Shown here: positions 7,471 through 17,172 of the stretch, piece by piece | How the letters are laid out: each line of letters starts with the position of its first letter | Numbering within the stretch: position 1 is the first letter of the stretch | Source of the DNA: CAYYKK01 sp046351395 | GTDB lineage: Bacteria > Myxococcota_A > Polyangia > Polyangiales > Polyangiaceae | DNA: 64,000 nt | Direction: 5' to 3' | Assembly: GCA_046351395.1 (NCBI GenBank) | Contig: JAXLYP010000012.1 | Location: forward strand, 124,001-188,000 | Position numbers and translations under genes: made by a program | The notes under the pieces: model-generated | What the model was told of the DNA's origin: nothing | What the model saw: only the letters and a program-made list of their open reading frames with translations | The model's database searches: none

Positions 7471-10400
7471 TCAACGCTGCTCGAACAGCATCGGCTCGCG
7501 TGCTTTCACGAACTGCTGCACCAGCGCGTGCGCGTCCGGCGACAGATCCGTGAAGCGCGCGCCGAACCCGGGCTGCGTCCACGGCGGGCCCTTGTCGCCG
7601 CCCGGTCGCGACCACTCCACCACCGCGAGCGTCTCGAACTCGAGGCCGCCCGGCAGGCTGACGTGCACCGACACTGTGGAGCCGAGGCTCGGCGCGGCGC
7701 GGTACGACGCGATGAAGACGCCGCCCTCTCGCACCACGTCCGCGCCCTTCTTCCAGCGGTAGAAGTTGCTCGCGCTCTCGAGGTCGATCGGCGCGTCGAA
7801 CCGCGGGTGCTGCGACCCCGCGAACTCGCGCTTCAAGTTCTTCACGATCTGGATGAGCTCGCCGAGGCGGTGCTCCACGCGGAACACGGCGGCGCTCATC
7901 TCCGGGGAAGCCCCGGCGGCGAGCGCCTTCGCTTGCGCGAGCTGCGCGCGAGCCACCGCCTCGCTCTCCGCGGCGCTCATCCCGGGCCGTTGCACGAGGC
8001 CCGGGGGAACGGGCGCGATCGACGCGGCCGGCACCGGTGCCCCCGCGGGCGGCGGAGGGAGCTCGCTCACGCGCTTCGCGCTCTGTCCGACGACCTGCGC
8101 GGCCTGCGCGGCGGACTGCGCCGCCTGCCCGACAGCCTGCGCCGCGTGCCCCATCGACGCGGCGGCGCGCGCCGCTTGCTGCGCCGTCTGCTGGATCTGA
8201 CCGAGCTCCGCGACCTCCTGTTGATGGAGCGCGACGCCCTGCTGGAGGAGCTGCTGCTCCTGCGCGAGCAAGCTCTTCTCCTCGACGAGCAGCTGCTGCT
8301 CTTGCGCGAGGATCTGTTGGTGCGCGCGCACCGCCGCGGCTTGCGTCTGCGCCGTCTGCGCGAGCTGCGCCGTCGCCTGCTGCTGCTGCGCGATGACCTG
8401 GCGCGCGAACTCCGACGCCTGCTGCATCTGCTGCGCTTGGACGTTCGCCGCGCTCCGCGCCTCGGTGACCGCGTGCTTCGCGTCGGCCGCCGCCTGCTGC
8501 ATCTCGCGGAGCGTGATCGCCTGCGCGGCCTGGGCACCCGCGAGCTGCGCCTGCGCCGCGGCGAGGCTCTCCGCCTGCTTCTGCGCCTCCGACTTCGTGC
8601 TCGCCGCCATCTGCCCGAGCGACTCCGTCAGCGCGTGGACGATCGGCGCGAGCTGGCGCTCCGCCGCGCCGAGCTGCTGCGCGAGGATCTCCAACATCGC
8701 CGGATCCCGCTCGACGTTGATGTTCAGGGGGCGGCCCGCGAGGGCCCCGAGCTCCTTCTGGATCTTGTCGAGCTCGCGCGCGACCGTCAGCGCCGGGCCG
8801 TGCGCTCCGGCGACCGCGCGATCCAGCGTCTTGCCGATCCCGTCGAGCTGCGAGCCGAGCGTGCCGAGCGCGCCCGTCACCCGCGCGACCGGATCGTCGT
8901 TCTTGCCGCCCATCATCTTCACGCGGACGTACGACTTCTTGATCTCCTCCCAGCGCGCCTCCTTCTCCGGCGTCATCCGCCCGCGCATCGAGGCGAGCTT
9001 GAGGAGGTTGTTCTCGGCGCCCGTCGTGAGCGTCTGCGATTCGCCAGCGTAGTGATCGTCGATCACCGCCTCGATCTCCGCGTCCGTGTGCGCCGCGACG
9101 ATCTTCTCCGAGATCTTGTTCATGTTGCGGTAGCTGCCTTGCAGCTTGAACGGCGGCTCGGTGCGGAAGTTGTCGTCCTGGGAGGCGGACGCGATGTACT
9201 CGAGGTTCACCTTGAGCAGCACCTCTTGCACCTTGAAGAGGCGCTTCAGGACCTCGAGGATCTCGCTCACCTCCGCGGCGGAGTAGGGATACGCGAGCTC
9301 GGTCGCGGGGATCGGCTCCCCTCGGCTCATCTTGATGAGCTTGTGCGTGTCCCCCGGATCGCGCCCCGAGAGCGGCGCGAGGACCTTGTTCGAAGTGAGC
9401 GCGTTCTCGATGTACGAGAGGGCGAAGAGCTCCTCCCGTCCGTCGAGGATGTCGCCCAGGTTGTAGGTGTCGGCGCGGTTCGCCAGCATGTCCGGGATGC
9501 GGAATTTCTCGCCGCTCTCGGTGTACGGGTTCCCCGCCATGCAGATGCAGAACTTCTTGCCGCGGAGGTCGTACGTCCGCGTCTTCTTCTTCCAGACGCC
9601 CTCGATCTTCCGCTGCGCGTCGCAGAGCGAGATGAACTTCTGCAGGAGCTCCGGGTGCGTGTGCTGGATGTCGTCGAGGTAGAGCATCACGTTGTTGCCC
9701 ATCTCGAGCGCGAGGTTGATCTTGTCGACCTCCTGGCGCGCTGTCGCGTTCGGCGCCTCCTCCGGGTCGAGCGAGCGCACGTCGTGCCCGAGCGCGGGGC
9801 CGTTCACCTTCATGAAGATGAGGCCGAGCCGGTTCGCCACGTACTCCATCAGCGTCGTCTTGCCGTACCCCGGAGGGGACACGAGCAAGAGCAAGCCCAT
9901 CAGATCGGTGCGCTTCGAGTCGCCCGCGGCGCCCATCTGCTTCGCGAGGTTGTCGCCGACGAGGTGCAGGTAGACCTCGTCGATGAGGCGGTTGCGCACG
10001 AAGCTCGAGAGGACGCGCGGGGTGAACTCGGCGAGCCGCAGGCGCTTGCGCTCCCGATCGAGCACGTCCTGCTTCGTCTTGCGGAACGCCCTGAACCCCG
10101 GGACGCGCTCCGCCACGAACCGAGCGATGCGCGCGACGAAATCGTCCAGCCGGAGGTGCATCGCCTGGTTCACGATCCGTGAGTGCTGGCCGAGGAGCCC
10201 GGTGACGGACACCTCCACCGCCGCGGAGGATGGCTCACGCTCGACCTTCCGATCGGTCGCGACGACGACCGAGGCCTCGAGCAAGGCATGCCCGTGGGGC
10301 GCGAGATCCGGGTACTTCGAGACGAGCGCGGAGAACCAGGCGCGCACGAGGCCGAGTCGCTCGGCCGGGTGCTTCTCGAGGGTGCGGAGATCCTCGTCGA

Positions 10401-13400
10401 AATCGCGTCGTAGGTTCGCGCGATCGAGCTCCTGCTGGAGGGACGACTGGAGCGTCGTCGCGCTCTGCGACACGACGAAGCGCGGGCGATCGCGCCCGAG
10501 CTCCTCCACCATGTAGCGCGCGGCGACCCCGTAGAGCGCGGGCTCGATCGTCACGCGGTGCTCCTTCGCGACGGCTTCGAGCCGCGGCACGAGCTCGTCC
10601 GCGAGCGACGCCTGCGCCGCGCTCGATCCGAGCCGCTCGGCGATCTTGAAGAAGCTCCGCGCAGAGCGCTGGACGATCAGTCGATCGGCCTCGCCGAACG
10701 TCGCCCACGCGAGGCTCGCGATGGCCCGCGCGTCCGCCGGGTAGCGGAGCAGCCCCGCGGTCGCTCGCATCCCGAGGACCTTCTCCAGGATCGCCGCCGC
10801 GTCGACGTCGTGGACGCCGCGCTCGTAGCCCTCGTCGTGCCGGTTGACCGCGAACGCGCGGATCGCCTCCAGCAGGCCGCCCGACTTCAGCGCGCTCTGT
10901 TGGAGCGACTCGAGCGACAGGCCCTCCTCGTTCCTCTCTGCGGCGCCGAGCACCGCGCTCGCGAGGAACTCGGAGCGGTAGACGCTCTTGTCCTCGGAGA
11001 CGAGCTCCTGATCCCAGAACGGGCGCCCGTCCTCGAGCGCCCGATCCTCGATCCGCTCGAAGAAATCCGTGCCGGTGAGGTGGATGTACTGGACGTCGAG
11101 GTTCGTCGCGTCGTCCCTGCGAGGAACGAGCGTGAGCTCGACCTGCTGGGTCGAGACGTTGAACCGGTGCTTGCCGAGCTTGATGACGTTGTCGCCGCCC
11201 TCGAAGAGCTCCGTCTTGTCACGGAGGGCGCGGAGCGCGTCCTGCCGGGCGCTCTTGAGGCGCGACTCGACCTCGTCGCCCTTCACCGTGTCCCCGAGAT
11301 CGAAGAGCTGCTTCGCGAGGTCGCGAAGCTTCAGGATCATCGTGTCGGACGCGAAGTACGTGTTGAGCTCGTCCGGCGACTTGAAGGTCTTCGCCTTGCG
11401 CGCGACGCCCTGGAGGATGCGATCCGCCGCGCCGACGATGCTCTGCGCGCGCCGCTGCCGCTCGTCGAGGAGCTGCTGACGTCGGGCGGCGATCGCGTCC
11501 GTGACCTCCTCGCGCTTCGCGGTGAGGTCCCCGAGGAACTCGTCGAACTCGGAGAACTTGGCCTCGAGCTCCTCGAGGGAGAGCAGGAGGCGCGACAAAT
11601 GCTCGTCGCACTTCTCGGGTGTGGTGCAGAGCGCGAGCGACGAGACGACGCTCTGTCCGAAGAGGCGGAACTGCGCAGAGAACTCGCTCTTGCCCTCCGC
11701 GGAGGAGAGCTCCTTCTTGCGCGCCGCGATCGTCGCGCGCGCGCGGTTCAGCTGGCTGAACGCCTCGCTCGTGCCCTCGAGGATCTTCGTCCGCTGCGTC
11801 GGATCTTCGATGTTCAGCGTGTTGATGACGTCCGAGAGGACGGTGAGGCCCTCGCCGACCCGATCGGTGTCCGCCGCGATCGGCTTGAGCTCCGCCGCCT
11901 TGTTCACCGCCGTCGCCTTGCCGACGACGTCCGCGAGCTTCTTCACGAGCGGCTCGAGCGCCGCCGGCTTCAGGAGGAACTCGACGCAGTGCTTGCTGAC
12001 GCGCTCGAACTGCTCGACCACCGCCTTCTCGAGGACCTCGACGCGCGCGAGATCCATGTATCGCATTTCCTTCAGCGTGATGAGCGAGCCCCGCTGCTTC
12101 CGGAGATCCGCGAGCGAGCCCATGAACTCCTCGACGCTCCGCATGTCGTCCGGGCGGAGCGCGAGGAACAGTTGATCCTGCGCCACCTCGGCCGCGGCGA
12201 GCGAGTCCGCGGCGCGCTTCCGGATCGCGGCGACCTTCTCGAACTCGTCGATGATGAGCTCGGCCGTCTTCCGGAGCTCGAGCACCGCCGCGCCGAGGTT
12301 CCCCGCCTCCGCGTGGCCAATCCAGTGGTGCGCGTCGACGATGCGCTGCGAGCTCGAGATCACGTCCTCGTAGCTCTGCCGGGTGGGCTTCTCGTTCGCG
12401 GCGATCCGCTCGATCGTGAGCGCCTCGCTGATGCCGCGGACGAGCTCCGCGTTGCCGATCTTCGCGAGGTACGACCCATCCGTCGGAGCCGCCGCGGCGT
12501 GCTCCTGCGTGCAGAACGGCGTGTTCCACACCTGGAGGGTGTGCACCTTGGAGGGCTCGTCGCTCGGCGTGCGGAGGATGATCAGCCGACCGTTGTCGAA
12601 CACCGAGTACCCGTGACAGAGCAGCGGATTCGCGACCTCCTTGCGGATGAGGTTGTACGGGAGCAGCAGGTACATCCCGTCGTCGAGGCGCTCGTACACG
12701 TAGAGGACGTCCTCGCCGTTCGGCGACTTCATCGCCCGGCGGAACACCATGCCCTCCATGTTGCCGTCGAAGACTTTGTACTCGCCGGTCCGCAGGTAGA
12801 ACCCGCCCGGGAAGATGATGCCCTGATCCTCCGGGAGCTGGAGGCAGCTCTGTTGGATCGAGTCGATGCGCGCGATCGTCTGCGTCCGCGTGTTGAAGAC
12901 GAGGTGGCGGTACTGGTTCTCGCGGTACGGCTTGATGCGCATCACGATGAGCGCGCCGACCTTGCAGTATTGGACGTCGGCGTCGTCGAGGGATTGGTTC
13001 TTGTCCTCGACGTCCTCGCGGTAGATCCCGCGCCCGTCCTTCGTGTTGTTCTCGACCTTGACCGTGAGGTCCCCGCCCACGGTCTCGACGAACACCTCGT
13101 TGAGGATCGAGTAGTGCGGGTGATCGCCAGCGACTTGGTCCTCGCGCGTGCACGCGGTCCACGCGAAGTCGTGCTGCTTCGGGAGCGCGTAGTCGTCCTC
13201 ACCGCGCGTGTCGATGAACTGGATGCGCCCGCCTTTGTCGATGCCCCAGCGAAAGATCTTCCGCTCGCGCGCGGTGGCGCCGATCTGGAAGACAGCGAGG
13301 ATTCGTGTGTCCGTGACGAGCAGCTGGAGGAACTTCGCGTCCCGGTTGTAGCGGTAGAGATCGCCGAACTCCTTCACGAAGCTCGGGTCCGAGAGGTAGT

Positions 13401-13815
13401 GCTTCTCGTCGATCGGGACGGTCGGGAAGTCGAAGGCGATCTCCTTCCCGGCGCCCTTCTCCACGAAGTCGTGGACGGAGAACACGTCCCCCACGACCGT
13501 CTCCGTCTTGAGGCCGAGGAAGACGTTGAACGTGAACAACAGCTTCCCGCCGACCTGTCGGATGTCGCGCGAGACGCAGTTGTTCTCGGTGCGGATGCGC
13601 TCCGTCCCGAGGAGCGCGAGCTCGCTCCCGCCGAACGTCTCGACGCGCCGCTGGTTCAGCCACTCCGCCTTTTTGCGGAGCTCCGTGCCGCGCTCGAGCA
13701 AGCGCTTGCGGATGACGTCGTAGCTGCCGCCCTCGAGGGCAGCCGCGGCGTCCTCCGCCGCTGGCTGCGCCTCACCTTCGGTCTTCGCTTCTCCTTCAGC
13801 CATTGGGAACACCAT
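7471..13815 (-). CDS. DUF3686/AAA 'DNA repair ATPase' family protein with PilZ-like tail
   Basis: 2114 residues from ATG 13815 (a second in-frame ATG lies at 13803). The first ~1250 residues match the large DUF3686 family described as putative DNA repair ATPases. The AAA ATPase follows: Walker A SPPGYGKTT near residue 1311-1320 and Walker B VMLYLDDIQ near 1376. Residues about 1700-1915 are an Ala/Gln-rich predicted coiled coil. Residues about 2005-2114 resemble a myxobacterial PilZ-type domain (REGGVFI, GSTV, WSRPGG), but the RxxxR ligand motif of c-di-GMP-binding PilZ domains is not evident. The gene follows a flotillin gene, a recurrent partner of this family. The DNA-repair label is historical; the pairing suggests a membrane-stress role (inference). 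Confidence 0.85.
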   Translation of the reverse strand: MVFPMAEGEAKTEGEAQPAAEDAAAALEGGSYDVIRKRLLERGTELRKKAEWLNQRRVETFGGSELALLGTERIRTENNCVSRDIRQVGGKLLFTFNVFLGLKTETVVGDVFSVHDFVEKGAGKEIAFDFPTVPIDEKHYLSDPSFVKEFGDLYRYNRDAKFLQLLVTDTRILAVFQIGATARERKIFRWGIDKGGRIQFIDTRGEDDYALPKQHDFAWTACTREDQVAGDHPHYSILNEVFVETVGGDLTVKVENNTKDGRGIYREDVEDKNQSLDDADVQYCKVGALIVMRIKPYRENQYRHLVFNTRTQTIARIDSIQQSCLQLPEDQGIIFPGGFYLRTGEYKVFDGNMEGMVFRRAMKSPNGEDVLYVYERLDDGMYLLLPYNLIRKEVANPLLCHGYSVFDNGRLIILRTPSDEPSKVHTLQVWNTPFCTQEHAAAAPTDGSYLAKIGNAELVRGISEALTIERIAANEKPTRQSYEDVISSSQRIVDAHHWIGHAEAGNLGAAVLELRKTAELIIDEFEKVAAIRKRAADSLAAAEVAQDQLFLALRPDDMRSVEEFMGSLADLRKQRGSLITLKEMRYMDLARVEVLEKAVVEQFERVSKHCVEFLLKPAALEPLVKKLADVVGKATAVNKAAELKPIAADTDRVGEGLTVLSDVINTLNIEDPTQRTKILEGTSEAFSQLNRARATIAARKKELSSAEGKSEFSAQFRLFGQSVVSSLALCTTPEKCDEHLSRLLLSLEELEAKFSEFDEFLGDLTAKREEVTDAIAARRQQLLDERQRRAQSIVGAADRILQGVARKAKTFKSPDELNTYFASDTMILKLRDLAKQLFDLGDTVKGDEVESRLKSARQDALRALRDKTELFEGGDNVIKLGKHRFNVSTQQVELTLVPRRDDATNLDVQYIHLTGTDFFERIEDRALEDGRPFWDQELVSEDKSVYRSEFLASAVLGAAERNEEGLSLESLQQSALKSGGLLEAIRAFAVNRHDEGYERGVHDVDAAAILEKVLGMRATAGLLRYPADARAIASLAWATFGEADRLIVQRSARSFFKIAERLGSSAAQASLADELVPRLEAVAKEHRVTIEPALYGVAARYMVEELGRDRPRFVVSQSATTLQSSLQQELDRANLRRDFDEDLRTLEKHPAERLGLVRAWFSALVSKYPDLAPHGHALLEASVVVATDRKVEREPSSAAVEVSVTGLLGQHSRIVNQAMHLRLDDFVARIARFVAERVPGFRAFRKTKQDVLDRERKRLRLAEFTPRVLSSFVRNRLIDEVYLHLVGDNLAKQMGAAGDSKRTDLMGLLLLVSPPGYGKTTLMEYVANRLGLIFMKVNGPALGHDVRSLDPEEAPNATARQEVDKINLALEMGNNVMLYLDDIQHTHPELLQKFISLCDAQRKIEGVWKKKTRTYDLRGKKFCICMAGNPYTESGEKFRIPDMLANRADTYNLGDILDGREELFALSYIENALTSNKVLAPLSGRDPGDTHKLIKMSRGEPIPATELAYPYSAAEVSEILEVLKRLFKVQEVLLKVNLEYIASASQDDNFRTEPPFKLQGSYRNMNKISEKIVAAHTDAEIEAVIDDHYAGESQTLTTGAENNLLKLASMRGRMTPEKEARWEEIKKSYVRVKMMGGKNDDPVARVTGALGTLGSQLDGIGKTLDRAVAGAHGPALTVARELDKIQKELGALAGRPLNINVERDPAMLEILAQQLGAAERQLAPIVHALTESLGQMAASTKSEAQKQAESLAAAQAQLAGAQAAQAITLREMQQAAADAKHAVTEARSAANVQAQQMQQASEFARQVIAQQQQATAQLAQTAQTQAAAVRAHQQILAQEQQLLVEEKSLLAQEQQLLQQGVALHQQEVAELGQIQQTAQQAARAAASMGHAAQAVGQAAQSAAQAAQVVGQSAKRVSELPPPPAGAPVPAASIAPVPPGLVQRPGMSAAESEAVARAQLAQAKALAAGASPEMSAAVFRVEHRLGELIQIVKNLKREFAGSQHPRFDAPIDLESASNFYRWKKGADVVREGGVFIASYRAAPSLGSTVSVHVSLPGGLEFETLAVVEWSRPGGDKGPPWTQPGFGARFTDLSPDAHALVQQFVKAREPMLFEQR

Positions 13816-13829
13816 CTCTGCGGGGGTCG

Positions 13830-13935
13830 CAAGGGGGGCGCGTCGCCCCCCTTGCCCGGTAGGAGCGCCGAAGGCGCGTGGGAGGCGGAGCCTCCCGCAG
13901 GGGGGCGCGCGCAGCGCGCACGGGGCGCGAGCCCC
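13830..13935. repeat. Array of five short hairpins between the flotillin and DUF3686 genes
   Basis: Five perfect inverted repeats lie almost end to end: 13830-13838/13846-13854 (9 bp, 7-base loop), 13865-13869/13873-13877 (5 bp, loop GAA), 13880-13886/13890-13896 (7 bp, loop GGA), 13907-13911/13915-13919 (5 bp, loop CAG) and 13922-13926/13931-13935 (5 bp, loop GCGA). The last touches the flotillin stop codon. No T-run follows, so a simple intrinsic terminator is not obvious; an mRNA-stabilising or partial-attenuation element is possible. Confidence 0.75.
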
Positions 13936-16084
13936 TACCTAGACGTGAGATCGTCGATGCCCATCTCCTTGGCGCGCGCGGCGAGCTCCGCGAGCTTCTT
14001 CTTCGCGTTGTCGTCGACGCCGCCCATGAGCGTCGAGATGACGCTCGAGATCGAGCTGTGGCCGTTGCCGTTCTTCGGCAGGTAATCGCCGAGCATGTTG
14101 CGGAGCGTGTCGCTCGAGTCGAGCGCGGTGTCGAACGACTGGCCGAGGCTCATCGCCTTGACGAACCGATCGAAGAACTGCCCGTCGCCGCCGACGATCT
14201 GGATCTTCGCGTCGTCGAACGCCTCGGCGAGCACCTTGGCCTGCTCGATCGCGATGCTCTGGCGCGTCTTGAGCGTCTCCATCGCGACCTCGCGCTGCGC
14301 CTGCAGGCGGATGCGGAACTCCTCGTGATCCCGGCTCGCCGGGTCGAGGTTCTTCATCGCCGCGGCCTTCTCTGTGATGCCTGCCGCCTCCGCCGTCAGG
14401 CGGTTGCGCGTCGCAGACGCCTCGGCGAAGCCCTGCTTCTCGATCGCCGCGGCGTCGGCCTCGCGGACCTTCACCTTGGCGAGCCCGAGGAGCTCCGCGC
14501 CCGTGGCTTCGGCCGTGAGGCGCTCCTTGATGACGAGCGCCTCGGCGAGGCCCTTCTTCTCGATGGCGAGCGCCTCCGCCTCCGCGACGCGGACACGCGC
14601 GAGGCCCTGCTTCTCCTCACCGGCCGCCTGCGACTGGAGCTTCTCGAGCGCGATCCGCGCCTCGATGAGTCCGACCTTCTCGTTGGCGAGCGCGTCCGCC
14701 TCCTTCACGCGAGCCTGCGCGAGGCCCGCCGCGGCGTGCTCCGCCTGGATGCCCTCCGCGAGCCGGATCTTCGCGCGGGCGAGTTTATCCGCCGTCTCGA
14801 GATCCGCATCCGCGACGGTGAGCTTCTCACGGGCGCGGTACTTCGCCGCCTCCTCGCTCGCCTCCGCGGCCTTCACTTGCTTCGTGAGCGCTTCGGCGGC
14901 CTGGGCCTCGGCGTTGATGCGGACGGACTCCTTCAGGCGGTTCGCCTCGGCGATGACGCGCACGTCCTTGATGCGCTCCTCCTCCTCGGCCACGCCCTTG
15001 TCGACCACGACGCGCGTCCGCACGACGTCCGCGATCTCCTTCTTCGACCTCGATCTCCTTGTCCTTGTTGATGCGCTGGACCTCGACCTCGCGCTCCCGG
15101 GACAGGCTCTCGAGCTGCTGCGCCTTCTTCTACGCGCTCCTGCTCGACGGCGACCTCACGCTCTTTGTTCTGGCGGGCGACGAGCACGGCGCGCTCCTTC
15201 GCCTCGTTCGCAACGAGCGCCTCCTCCTCGTTCTTCGCGCGGAGCAGCAGCGTCTCCTTCTGCTCGCGCTCCTGGATGCGCTGGGCCTCGTTCTGCTCGC
15301 GCGCCTGGGCGACCTGGATCTCCTTCGCCTTCTTCGCCTCCGCCTCGGCGCGCCGCTGGTCGAACCGGAACACCGCCTCGTCCGCGGTCAGGTTCTGGCT
15401 GCCCATCTCCATGCGCTCCTTCTGGCGGAGCTCGTTCGTCTTCACGTTCTGGATGACGGTGAGATCCGTGATCTTCCGGATGCCCTCCGCGTCCATGATG
15501 TTGTCCTTGTCGAGCGACTCGAGCGGCGTCTGCTCCAGGAAGTCGATCGCGCAGTCGTCGAGGTGGAAGCCGTTCAGATCGGTGCCGATGACCTCGAGGA
15601 TCTTGTCCTTGAACGTCTGGCGCTCTTTGTAGAGGTCCTCGAAGTTCATCATCTTGCCGACCGTCTTCAGGGCCTCCGAGAACTTCGCGTTGAAGAGCTC
15701 CTGGATGACGCGCTGATCGCTCGCGCGAGAGCAGCCGATCGCCTGGGCGACCTTGAGCACGTCCTCGGGTTTCTTGTTCACCCGCACGAAGAACGTGACC
15801 TCGATATCGGCTCGTATGTTGTCTTTGCAGATCAACCCCTCCTTGTTGCGGCGGTCGATCGTGATGGTCTTGACCGAGATATCCATCGTCTCGGCGCGAT
15901 GCACGACGGGGTACACGACCTTGCCGGTGAAGGTGACGATCGGCTCGCTCTTCATCGTGTTGACGATGAGCGCAGTGCCCTGATCCACCTGCCGGTAGAA
16001 CTTCCCGATCATGATGACGATGCCGAGGACGACGACGACAAAGATGCCGACGCCGATCAAGGCCATGATGAGTTTGTCATTCAT
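13935..16084 (-). pseudogene. Flotillin / SPFH-domain protein (YqiK-like), interrupted by two frameshifts
   Basis: Start ATG 16084. One transmembrane helix (residues about 7-29), then an SPFH domain (VDQGTALIVN, DISVKTITIDRRNKEGL, RADIEVTFFVRV) and a long Glu/Ala/Arg coiled coil. The first frame runs coherently to about 15130 and the last frame from about 15040 to the stop at 13935; the third frame bridges between them. Both breaks sit in GAAGAAGG on the coding strand (near 15121-15133 and 15038-15048). Each equals +1 or -2 bases; the intact family reads as if GAGAAGAAG had lost two. Corrected length is about 716 residues, normal for these flotillins. Upstream lies an NfeD/YqiJ-like gene and downstream the DUF3686 ATPase, a typical trio. 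Two identical-type lesions so close together suggest sequencing error, but real inactivation cannot be excluded. Confidence 0.85.
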
Positions 16085-16283
16085 GCGAAAACGGCTCCTA
16101 CCGCCTCAATTGGCGGAGACTTCGACTTGTACGCCTCGATCCAGTGCGATCAGCCCTTGGAGCACGAGGCGTACGTTGCATCCAGATGCCTCGCGCCCCT
16201 CCCCGAGAACGCGCGAGCGTAGCTGAAGTAATGTCGAAGTCGCGCTGTTTCAATGGCGCAAATAAGTTGCCATTGAGGTTCGC
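16085..16283. other. Intergenic spacer upstream of the flotillin gene
   Basis: 199 bases between two co-directional genes, with a locally AT-richer stretch around 16220-16290. This would suit a separate promoter for the flotillin-ATPase pair. I could not identify convincing -35/-10 boxes or a regulator site. Confidence 0.3.
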
Positions 16284-17123
16284 CTACGACTTCGTTCGCG
16301 CGATGGACGCTTCTCCTGTCGAGCTCTGATCCTCGGCGGATTCCGCGGTCGACAGCGAGGATGAGCCCTCGGCGAGCGCGTCGATTCTTGGACGGAGATC
16401 GTCCTCCGGCAGAGGCTCGATCGAGAACGTCCCCTTCGCGGCGTCGTGGTCGACGATCACGCAGCGCGTCCCCTTCCTGATGAGGTTGGGGACGTGCGCG
16501 CGGACCTGGAGCGTGAGCCCCGCGCCGCCGTCGTCGAACGTGGCTTGCCCGAACGTCTCGGTGACGGAGCCCGTCGACACGACGGCGATTTTGCCGACGA
16601 GATCCACGTCCTTGTTGCCCGCCTCCTTCGTATCGAACACGGGGACGAGCGGGCGGATCGCGAGCGACGTGAGCAGGACGGAGACGACGAACGCGCCCAG
16701 GAACACCCCGATTCGAACCGGCCAGCTCGGCGCGTCGATCGACAGGGAAGTGAGGCCCGACGCCAACCACCCGAAGAACGAGAGGAGCGAGAGGCGCACC
16801 GTGAGCGGCACCTTCCGGAGCTTCAGCGCGGACATCATCGTCGCGAAGAAGCCGTCGGTGTCCGCGTCCGCTGCGTCCCCGCCGTCTCCGTCGGCGTCTC
16901 CTCCGTCGTGGCCGTGACCGTCGGCCACGTCCCCGTGTCCGTGGCCGACGTCCGCGTGATCGAGCGCACCGTCGGCGTGCCCCTCTACGCCGTCCGCGTG
17001 CCCACCTCCCGAGTCCAAATCCAGCGCACCGACGAGGACGAAGATCCAATAGACGAGACAGAGCGCGAGCGGCGCCGTGAACGCGATCGTCGGGAAGCTG
17101 AAGAGGACCTCGAGCAGGTGCAT
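16284..17123 (-). CDS. NfeD/YqiJ-like (OB-fold) membrane protein with His/Asp-rich loop
   Basis: 279 residues from ATG 17123; a GTG at 17156 would add 11. Hydrophobic segments at about 8-31, then two more at about 105-160, followed by an OB-fold-like domain with DLVGKIAVVSTGSVTETFGQ and CVIVDHD. This matches the YqiJ/NfeD1b partners that sit beside flotillins (established pairing, e.g. yqiJ-yqiK in E. coli). Between the first two membrane segments is a loop of about 55 residues with seven His and many Asp/Gly, unusual for the family and a possible metal site (inference). The murD stop lies about 50 bases upstream, and the flotillin gene begins 199 bases downstream. Confidence 0.75.
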   Translation of the reverse strand: MHLLEVLFSFPTIAFTAPLALCLVYWIFVLVGALDLDSGGGHADGVEGHADGALDHADVGHGHGDVADGHGHDGGDADGDGGDAADADTDGFFATMMSALKLRKVPLTVRLSLLSFFGWLASGLTSLSIDAPSWPVRIGVFLGAFVVSVLLTSLAIRPLVPVFDTKEAGNKDVDLVGKIAVVSTGSVTETFGQATFDDGGAGLTLQVRAHVPNLIRKGTRCVIVDHDAAKGTFSIEPLPEDDLRPRIDALAEGSSSLSTAESAEDQSSTGEASIARTKS

Positions 17124-17172
17124 CGACGCCGAGAGACGATAGGGCTTCGCCCCCACGGGGCAATGAAAAGCG

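Noticed and set aside
7471..13815. T6SS ClpV ATPase
   Set aside because: The protein has one AAA module and matches the DUF3686 family; it lacks the two-AAA ClpV layout and is paired with flotillin.
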